Shown here piece after piece: positions 31,806 to 39,823 of a stretch of DNA of 64,000 nucleotides. The notes beneath the pieces were generated by a model, which did no database searches, had not been told where the DNA came from, and was given only the letters and a program-made list of their open reading frames with translations. This DNA is from Sanguinoderma infundibulare. Its lineage: Eukaryota > Basidiomycota > Agaricomycetes > Polyporales > Polyporaceae. Position 1 is the first letter of the stretch; each line of letters starts with the position of its first letter. The translations under genes were made by a program, and so were the position numbers. The DNA lies in NCBI GenBank assembly GCA_032821775.1, contig JAVLRN010000007.1, positions 434,001 through 498,000 of the forward strand, in the 5' to 3' direction.

Positions 31806-34469
31806 CTACTCGTCCCCTTCGCCATTCAACGCATCCTCCTGGCCTTCCGACGGCTCAGCGACAGGCTCCTCTGCGACTGGCGCCTCTGCGACGGGCCCCT
31901 GCGCGACAGGCGCTTGGACGACCGGCCCCCGCTCGTCCTCCGACGGGACGTATGACGCGTCATCGTCATCGTCGTCATCGCCCCCCCGACTAGTGGGCTC
32001 GCGCTCGCGCTCGTCGTAGTCGTCGGCCTCGTAGTCGTCGGCGCCCCACTCCTTCCCAGTCGCGATGAGCTCTAGCTCATGCAGGTACTGCTGGAGCTCC
32101 AGCAGGACCTCAATGCGACCCGCGACAAAGGCGTTCTCTGCTCAGAGGGCACGGATGTACGTCTGCCGGTCCTCCGACAGACCAGCACCGGCGAGGTCGT
32201 CGGCGCCCAGTCCAGCGGTCACGCCGCCGAGGCCAGCGACGTGCCGGTTGGCAGAGGATGCGAGGAGAGGGAAGCCCTCCCTGGTGAGTTGGCGACGGAG
32301 GCGCATAGTCGGCGTGGGGATGCGGAAGCCCGTGGCGTAGGTTGGCCGAGGAGGATGGGCGGGGATCAGCGCGGCAGGGCGAGACGAAGGACCAGCGGCG
32401 GGGGGAGGAGCGTGGGCGACGCGCGAGGAAGGGACCGCAACAGGCACACAAGCGTCGAGGATGCGACGCGTCTCGGGGCTGATGATGGGAGGGAGAGCGT
32501 CGCCGGCGCGACGGGTCGCAGCACCAGCAACAGGCCCAGGGACCGCCGCGGCGCGACACGTGGAAGGACCCGCGGCAGGAGGAGGGTCGGCGACAGCGGG
32601 CGCCGGCTTCTTGGCCTTGCGGGGTTTTGGAGCCTTGGGGGGAGGGTCGGCGACGGCCGGGCCCTCGATGTCCGGAGGAGTGACCGCGACGATGGAGCCA
32701 TCAGCGGCGAGCTCCCACCCCTTTGTGTTGCCCCGCTCGACTTGGTGGAGCGACGGGTGGACGGCCATGCGACCTGGAACAAGGTCAGCGGTCGCGGCGA
32801 TAGGAGGGGCTGGGCGACTTACCGTGCTTGAACTTGGAGTCGTCAAACCTAAGGCTGAACATAGGTTAACCTATAGTTGATTCAGATCTGAACCTGTGAG
32901 TTTGTCAGCTTTTGAGACTTTGATTGGGAACTGTATAAATCAAATCAATTTTTAATCTAAACTTACAAATCAAAGACCTATAAATCATAGGTAACATTAT
33001 TGATTTTATCAAATAGTTTCAAACAGACTAGAAATGGTAAAAAAAGATGTTAAAGAGTCTAATAAATATTTATAGATAAACAAAAATACAGGTCACTTTG
33101 CAGGTGATCTAAAACCTAACCTGTGATATCTTATAAAATGGCTGATTCAGATTTGCAGCTGATTCATAATGTAGGTATCTGAACCTACAAGTTATTAACC
33201 TATAGGCAATTCTGCAGGTTAGGTCTAGGTCATCTGTGACATAACCTGAACCTATGCCCAGCCTTAGTCAAACCACTCGCTGTACCGCTGCGAGTCGTAC
33301 TCGCAGCCCTTCTTGTCCTTGCGACATTTTTCGCACCGAACCTCCCCACGCTGGAGGACGCACTCGATCCGGGCGTAGCCGGAGCAGCGGTCGCACTGCG
33401 ACAGCGATCAGCAGCGACAAAGGGGGAAAGAGCGGCGACAAGTCACTTACCGCCGACAGCACGGGGTCTGGGCGAGGAGGCGACGCGGGCCGCGGTTGCG
33501 TGTCGGCTGCCGACTTCCACTTCCCCAGTTCGACTTTGGGGATCTCGGGCCGATGGGGTTCGTCTTCGGAGGAACTGAGCTCAATGGGGGCGGGGCGCGC
33601 CAGCGCGGGCGGTGCGACGACGGCACCAGCGACCTCTGGATCGCGGCGTGTCTTCTTGGGCGGCGCGGCCTTCTCCCCGGCGACTTCGGCCGACTCCACG
33701 GAGCTGTGATCCACCAGGCCGCGCTTGCGGCGAACGCGAGGGCGAACGCGGGGCGGCGGCGACTCGGCGGGCGGCGACTCGGGAGCCTGGCCGGCGACGG
33801 CGTCGGCAGCGACAGCGTCCGAGCGCGACGCGGACGACACCAGAGCAAGAGTCGCGGCGACGGCAGCGGAGGAGTGCTGGGAAGACGTGGTGACGGCGAC
33901 GGCGGCGGAAGGGTGCTGCGACTTGGCAGCAGAGGACGGAGGAGGAGGAGGGGCAGCGATGCCAGCGAGGACGTCGGGCATGGGAGGAAGAGCGGCCTGG
34001 CGGGCGGCCTTTTTGGTGGCGCGCTCACACGCCTTGGCCATCACGTCGGCCTTCCGGGCGACGCGTTGGGCATTGGCGATCTGACGGGCGGCCAGGCGCA
34101 GGTATCCCTCCCGGAGGATGGGGCTGAGCCAGGACGGCCACGCGTGCGCGACCGAGCTGAACCAGTCCACGAACGACAAGACAACGCGGTCGGCGACGGC
34201 AGCGACCGCATTGGCGTCCGCTCCTGCACCGAGCCAAGCATCCTGCGACGAGAAAACGAAGTCAGCCTGAACAGGGAGGGACACAGCGACAGACGACATA
34301 CCAGGTTGTCCGACGCGTTTTGGAGTCCCGCCTCACGGTCGTCGTCGGTCTCTGGGGGGTTCCCGTCCAAGTAGTCGAGGAGGATGTCGAGGTTGGCTTT
34401 GGTGCCGTCGCGCGCGACCTGGGTGGTGTCGTCGCCGGTGGCGCGGGACTTGCCTTTGGGGTCGGACAT
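31806..34469 (-). pseudogene. Antisense accessory gene of the LTR element, Zn2Cys6-like cluster (interrupted)
   Basis: On the strand opposite gag-pol, four exons share one frame: 34302-34469, 33451-34242, then 33395 down to 32823 with the MITE inside it, then 32773-31806. Without the MITE this makes about 690 codons. Exon 1 is charged (MSDPKGKSRAT, DDTTQVARDG). Exon 2 has a helix-rich start (DAWLGAGADANAV, FVDWFSSVAHAW) and an Ala/Pro/Ser-rich basic middle (RVRPRVRRKRG). Exon 3 has six cysteines spaced C-x2-C-x7-C-x8-C-x2-C-x6-C (CDRCSG...CEKCRKDKKGC), close to the fungal Zn2Cys6 DNA-binding pattern. The last exon ends in a coiled segment (LLELQQYLHELELIATG) and an acidic, Pro-Val-Ala repeated tail. 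Lesions: MITE insertion (stop at its edge) and a TGA at 32142-32144. Function unknown; DNA or RNA binding is an inference from the cluster. Confidence 0.75.
32850..33266. mobile_element. MITE (hAT-like, 417 bp) inside the antisense gene
   Basis: AT-rich insert with inverted ends TAAGGCTG-x2-CATAGGTT on both sides (16 of 18 bases match). It is flanked by the direct repeat GTCAAACC at 32842-32849 and 33267-33274. An 8-bp target duplication and lack of coding capacity fit a non-autonomous hAT element. The base composition contrasts sharply with the GC-rich LTR element around it. Its terminal TAA supplies a stop to the host reading frame. Confidence 0.88.
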
Positions 34470-34810
34470 GGGAGATGGTGAGACGAGGAGAGGAAGAAGA
34501 ACCGAGGGGCGAGGTTGGAGGGGAGCACGGACGAAGACCCACCAGGCGACGGCTCTTATGTGACGCGCGATGGCAGCGCCAGCATCCTGGGCCTACCCCC
34601 ATCGCACGCCTGGAGTCACGGGATCACCAGTTCGGGGCGGTCTTTTGTCGCACGACAGGTCGAAGGGTTACCGTTTTCGTCGAGAAGTGCGAGAAGCGCG
34701 TCTAGCGAGGATTGCCGTCTGTCAAGTGGCCGAGAAGAGAAGATCGCGCAGTGACGGCACCAGTACCACGCAGCTTCCTCGTGGCGACCGAGGATGGTCA
34801 AGATCCCAGT

Positions 34811-34820
34811 GAGGGGGAGG
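34811..34820 (+). other. Polypurine tract
   Basis: GAGGGGGAGG lies immediately before the 3' LTR, the expected priming site for plus-strand DNA synthesis. Confidence 0.8.
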
Positions 34821-35810
34821 TGATGCACACCCGACGCTTCTGACCGCGGAGCCCGACGCAATTGCCCCATTCGGACGACCGAGGTGACTCGACCGACGTC
34901 TCGGCGGCTGCCGGCTCGTTGGCGTCTCTGGGCTGCGCAATTCGGACACACGTGGTGGCGGCCCGGCCTGCTAACCGGGTCCGGTACCGATGAGAGCCGA
35001 AGAAGCCGGGCACGTGCGATGCCGCTGCACCAAGACTAGGCCGTCGAAGGGTACCAAAAGTATTCGGTCACAATCGGTGTCGCGACTCGGCCTGTCCCCG
35101 ACTGTCCCTACGGTCGCACGGCGGTGGGCCACAAGTTAAGTCACACAGTTGCTCTCTCCGTCGCGTCACGCGACTGGTCGCAGATCGTCCCTTATGAAAG
35201 GTTACTTATGCAGCAGGTACGGGTCGCGACAACTGGAAACCGACGAGTCGCGTGACTGCGCGACAGCAATCGCGACCCGCCAAGACAAGCCGACGGTGGT
35301 CGCCCAATCCGGTCACGGTCACGCGCCGATCGCTGGAGTTCCGGAGGGTTTCCGATGCTGGTTTTGTGATCGCTCGCCACCGCAAGGCAGGCTAGGCTAT
35401 GGGCGTCGCGTGTAGCTACCGGTTACCGATGTACTTAACCCCACTCGTTGCCGTTTGGGCAGACAATCTTGGACCCCCACCCTTTACCTCTCATTTCTCC
35501 GACGAGCAAGTGCGACTCGACATCGTCCTCTGTCGGGCGTAGCTAGCGACGGCGATTGTGACTTGCGATAGCGACCACCGATCGACCGATTTGCGACAGC
35601 AACAGCGACTCGTCGCGCGACTTCCGCCGTGACTTTCGACCTTCGACACTACACGCTCTTTCCCCTCTCTTCTCCTCGGCACTGGTTACAATCGCGACCA
35701 AAGGGAACCCGAGACCGTACTCGCCCCCCGCACTGGCGACGTCGCTCCGACCTCGCCTCCCTCAGCCCTCGGTCATCCCGACTGTTCACAGGCCCTGGGA
35801 TAGTGTATCA
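34821..35810 (+). repeat. 3' LTR (990 bp)
   Basis: Gap-free partner of 23727-24716, with the same TGATG start and ATCA end. It is followed by GCGGT (35811-35815), the probable right copy of the target duplication. Confidence 0.95.
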
Positions 35811-36065
35811 GCGGTAATCTTCTTCCCCCAGAACAGATAGATCACTTGGTCCAGGGTTATGCAGTATTCGAAGAGAAGCCATGCGCAGGTGAGTGTTAGT
35901 AGTCATTGCCAGACTGTGGTCGAGGACGGAAGATACTCGCCGAACGATGTGGACATGGCATAGTTGCGAAAGATGCTGCACCGCAGGGTCCTCGATCAGC
36001 TCACATACCGTACAGCGGTCGAGTGATTCTACACACTGATTGTCTGGGGAGTCTAGCTGGGGCAT
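35811..36065 (-). pseudogene. Right remainder of a reading frame split by the LTR element
   Basis: The frame begins MPQLDSPDNQ at 36065 and runs to EEDYR at the 3' LTR, where the LTR's own TGA ends it. Removing the element joins it in frame with the minus-strand sequence left of 23727. No domain is recognised. The ATG is shared with a plus-strand gene region that starts about 215 bp away in the other direction. Confidence 0.45.
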
Positions 36066-36279
36066 GGTGCAGAAAGAGGGAAAACAGAGAGGAAAGAAGT
36101 GGATGGGCCGCAGCGGCCGAAAGATAGCAACCTAAGCTATAAGGCGTAGCCACACGCTGTAGGGGCAGAGTCAACCGCTCTTTCCTTCCTTCCACCATCT
36201 CATGCACAGCTTGACGCCTCATTCGTCTTTGATACTGTCGCCCCCCCTCATCGCTTACCCTGTCTCATATGCTTACAAT

Positions 36280-36876
36280 ATGCCACGTCTTGACCCGCCC
36301 TTCCCGTCCTTCATGCTTGTCATGGCCGAGGCTGCAGAGTTTGACGTCTCTGGTCTCCCTACATACCGTTCAAGTTATCTGGAACGGATGCACCCGTACG
36401 CACGCGTTCTGGTGCGTGGTCTGCGAGAGAGGCTTATTGTATGTGTCATTAACTGTCTGTGTGCGAATTCCAGCCCCAACGTGACGCATCATTGCAGACC
36501 ACTGTCGGCTACCGGTCCAGGGAGGAGGCGGCGGGAGATGGGTCAGGGCCATCCACAGTGAGTCTTTGTCCACATCTCCCGTATCTTCCCTCTCACATCG
36601 TGTTTCCCTTGTGTCAGCCTCCCATCGCGCGCAACACAGCTGGCCACGAAGCAGACCTCCCTGTTGTCGGTGTCAATTCTGGTCTGGCTATTGAGGATCG
36701 GCTGAGCCGGAGCAAGCTCTCCAGCGCTTTGTCAGTGGGTCTCCAATCGGGTTCATCGTCTTGCACATCAATGATTGACAACATCTTAGGCGATGTTGGA
36801 TGCCCTACAGGGCCAGTTGCTGAGGTTGCAGGCAGTTCGCGCCTTCCTGAGCTCTGCCCAGGCCAAGGAAGCTTGA
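36280..36876 (+). CDS. Small hypothetical protein, four exons
   Basis: Exons 36280-36438, 36498-36557, 36618-36734 and 36790-36876 join in frame to 140 residues (MPRLDPPFPS..., ending LRLQAVRAFLSSAQAKEA). Each intron is a clean GT-AG of 55-60 nt, which argues against a chance frame. The C-terminal exon is an amphipathic helix. I recognise no family. It lies in transposon-rich DNA and may belong to the Plavaka-associated gene set. Confidence 0.5.
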
Positions 36877-36986
36877 GCTTGCGGCTCTTGGCAAGCGCAG
36901 CACGGCACATCCGACACGTTGCAACCCGTATCAGTCTTCGTCGCAACAAAAATACCCATCGCAAGTCCTGTTCGCTCTCGCATTGA

Positions 36987-37104
36987 ACTGTCGCAGTTTT
37001 CTTGTTGTCATGCTCCCGGTTTCATATGATCTCTTCGTGTAATGTACTGTCGCAGTTTTCTTGCTCTCGCACTCCCAGTTTCGTATGATCTCTTGGTGTC
37101 ATGT
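36987..37104. repeat. Two tandem 59-bp units
   Basis: 36987-37045 and 37046-37104 both start ACTGTCGCAGTTTTCTTG and contain ATGATCTCTT. They sit just after the small four-exon gene. Confidence 0.88.
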
Positions 37105-37271
37105 ACTTGTCGATGTTCATGTAGATATATTGCTCACAATCGCTGTCTTGTGCTCGTAATCATTCAGCCATGTCCAGCAATACAGTACTCCATGACGAGA
37201 TGATCAAGTTCCACTTTGTTAGCCATTAGGCATAGTGTACTCTTGTAGCCTAACGACTTAAGGTATGTCAA

Positions 37272-37359
37272 GCTATCGTAGTGTAGTCGTTAAGTGTGCG
37301 TTTCGGCGCTTATTTGAGCTCGATTTAGCTGAGGCCCCGGTTTCGAATCCCACTCGATG
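37272..37359 (+). ncRNA. tRNA-like sequence with Pol III boxes (degenerate tRNA or SINE head)
   Basis: An A-box-like TAGTGTAGTCGTTAAGTG (from 37279) and a B-box-like GGTTTCGAATCC lie about 60 nt apart, as in a tRNA with a long variable arm. A run of seven Ts follows (from about 37366), like a Pol III terminator. The acceptor and T stems do not pair fully, so a working tRNA is unlikely. A minisatellite begins 250 bp downstream. Confidence 0.35.
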
Positions 37360-37620
37360 CTCATTGTTTTTTTCAGGACCGACTTGAGCACGCAGCGGTG
37401 CTCTCTGTCTCGGACAGAAGTCAAGCCTCAGCCTCACCCTGCGAGAGAGATCGAGGTCAGCCTCAGACGCAAGTCTAACGATGCTCGCGCAAAGGTCTGT
37501 GTTCGCGCTCACAAGTGTGCGCTGACCCTCGCACACAGGTCGAATTCTGAGCCTCGCACACGAATGGACGCTGACCAGCGCACAGAGGTCGTGGCCGCCT
37601 CGCAGACAGGTTGAGGCTGA

Positions 37621-37767
37621 CGCTCGCACACAGGTTGAGAACTCACGCTCGCACACAGGTTGAGGCTCATGCTCGCACACAGGTTGAGAACTCACGCTCG
37701 CACACAGGTTGAGGCTCACGCTCGCACACAGGTGGAAGCTCACGCTCGCACACAGGTCGACACTCTC
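37621..37767. repeat. Minisatellite, about six units of 24-25 bp
   Basis: Units are CGCTCGCACACAGGTTGAG plus AACTCA or GCTCA, the two lengths alternating, with degenerate copies upstream from about 37480. The frame is open on the minus strand only because of the repeat. Confidence 0.93.
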
Positions 37768-37848
37768 ATTGGCTCAACGGCATTGAATACAAATATTTAA
37801 GCTACGGTAAGTGGAACTCTAATCTACGGTAAGAATATGGGGGCGCCT

Positions 37849-37895
37849 ATATTCCGCCGGATTCCGTCGGAATCCGACGGAATCCGGCGGAATAT
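37849..37895. repeat. Perfect 47-nt palindrome
   Basis: Arms of 23 nt (ATATTCCGCCGGATTCCGTC...) meet at a single central base. Flanking GGGGC and GCCCC extend the symmetry loosely. It lies 216 bp before the ATG of MFS copy B. Confidence 0.95.
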
Positions 37896-38110
37896 GCCCC
37901 ATGGTTCAGATATTCACCGTTGACTTGCGTACAGGGTGTGTTGTTTTACGCTCGATTGTCCGAGCCTACCCAAGGCGTACTTCCCCGAGCGAGGTTGGCT
38001 ACTATCTACTATTTAACCATTCATGGTGCTTGGTCTGTGCTGCAAGTTCTCCTCCTTCCCCTCACTCCTCCGCCACCGACTCGGCGACGACGACCAACCA
38101 ATACCCAGCA

Positions 38111-39703
38111 ATGGCCACAGCTCACGATATCGAAACCGAAGTCAAGTCTTCAGATGCCAAGGGCACGAGTTCCATATCCAGCGCGGATGTAGAGCACTCG
38201 TCAATCCAGCTCGGAGAGCTCAACATCCCTGACGGCGGGCTCAAGGCCTGGCTTACCGTCTTTGGAGCCACGTTGATGCTCTTCTGTTGCGGACCGCAAG
38301 GCGCATTCGGTGTCTTCCTGACGTACTACTCCCAGCACCAGCTCAAGGACGTCTCGCCCTCGACCATCTCGTGGATCATCTCCCTACAGCTTTGGACAAC
38401 ATACTCCTCCGTACGTCTTCCCCCCTTCTCGCCAACTCGCGACGCAGCTCATCATAGCGGGACTTTTGTTCGCAGGGGTCCATACTGCTCGTCGTCAGCA
38501 CCATGGCAGTCAGTGTCTGCACCGAGTATTATCAGTTCCTCCTCGTCCAAGGCCTGCTGACCGGGTTGGCCATGGGGATGTTGTAAGTGGTATTCCGAGA
38601 CGCGTCGCTCGCCTCGGCACGTTCGCCAACCTTCATCATCCCAATCGCAGATACACACCCTCGTTCGCGTCCATTTCCACACATTTTCGGAAACACCGTG
38701 CCTCGGCTACCGGCATCGTTCTCGCAGGTTTCGGGATAGGTGAGCAGGACTCGGGCACATCTACCCCGTCCGTCACGATCTCTTGTCTAATAATATCAAC
38801 ATTGACGCGATTCCACGTGCCAGGCGGCGTGGTGTTTCCGCTTCTGTTCAGCTATTTGCTCGCTCGCATCGGATTTGGATGGACGATGCGCACTTGGGCG
38901 TTCCTGCTGCTGACCCTGTGTGCTATCGGGATCGCAACCATCACAAGCGGCGTGCCCCCCGCTGGTTCGGATACTGCGGGACATGCCGTTCATCTCGCTG
39001 GTAGCAGGATGCTTCTTCGTCGATTTCGGTAAGTAGCTGCATGCACTGCTGTCGTTTTGGGGTCAGTCCCAGGTCCGGAACCACAAAACTAACGCTAGCG
39101 CTTTGTTTGGCCTCTCCAGCGCAGACCGTCCCATTCACATACATCGCCAGCTACGCCATCTCGAAGGGGGTCCCTCCGTCTGCATCGTACTACATCCTCT
39201 CTGCCCTCAACGCAGGCTCTATCTTCGGGCGATTCTCGCTGTCCTTGATCGCCGACCGCGTTGGTGCCTTCAACATCATCTCTCTGGCCGCATTCCTGTC
39301 GGGCCTCCTCGTGCTGGTGGTCTGGATGCTCGCGGAGTCCCTCGTCGCCATCGTCGTGTTCGCCGTCATCTACGGCGTCCTCTTCGGCGCGTGCGGCGCC
39401 ATGCACGTCTCCTGCGCCGCGCTGATATCGGACATCAAGGAGGTGGGGACCCGAATCGGGATACTATACACCGTCGTGGCCTTTGGATACGTCTTACCCT
39501 TCTTCGCGAGAAGATTCGGGCGTTGTTTACATGACCATCGCAGGCTCCTGGCGGCAAGCCCGACAGCAGGGGCGGTGTTGAAAGCGGACAACGGGAGGTA
39601 CACGGGGATGATCGCGTTTGATGGTGCGGTGACGATTTTTGGAGTGCTTTTCTTGCTCTTCGCGAAGTACAAAATCAACCGTAACATATTCGCCCGCGTA
39701 TGA
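38111..39703 (+). pseudogene. MFS monocarboxylate transporter-like, copy B (probably decayed)
   Basis: Exon 1 (38111-38410) matches copies C and E, with DGGLKAW and FGVFLTYY. Exon 2 (38476-38582) is 57 nt shorter than in C and E. It lacks the segment with G-R-x-F-D-x-Y-G-P-R, the charged loop after helix 2. Exon 3 (38651-38739) is normal. Exon 4 (38824-39028) is 44 nt short, which shifts the frame before the conserved PFISLVAGCFF block. The last intron has lost its GT at the usual site, and the frame simply reads through it to a TGA at 39701. Two deletions in helices and a frameshift make a working transporter unlikely. It converges on the ThDP gene at 39824 with a 120-bp gap. Confidence 0.75.
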
Positions 39704-39823
39704 CTAGTAGACCGCGGTAAATAGCCATGACGATTGCCTACGGCACGAATGCTATTTATTCCACGATCGACGGACTTGCGACTGTAGTGGCCAAAAACGA
39801 TACACACACGCCTGCTGTACAGC

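Larger units (their letters stand above)
23727..35810 (+). mobile_element. Ty3/Gypsy LTR retrotransposon, 12,084 bp, full length
   Basis: Two 990-bp direct repeats begin TGATGC and end GTATCA. They enclose a primer-binding site, gag, protease, RT-RNase H-integrase, a 3-kb antisense coding region and a polypurine tract. Domain order PR-RT-RH-INT marks it as Ty3/Gypsy (Metaviridae). It is inactive as read: in-frame stops interrupt gag-PR-pol. It is a fungal genomic element and is about 40 percent longer than is needed for gag-pol alone, because of the antisense region. Confidence 0.97.

Noticed and set aside
32079..32831. 250-codon plus-strand frame opposite the antisense gene
   Set aside because: Gly/Arg-rich shadow; the minus-strand frame has introns and a continuous protein across the MITE junction.
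37273..37743. Cys-rich 156-codon minus frame over the minisatellite
   Set aside because: Periodic LCASVS/QPVCE composition comes from the 24-25-bp tandem units, not from a protein.
37480..37767. Possible CRISPR array
   Set aside because: Units are contiguous with no unique spacers and the genome is eukaryotic.
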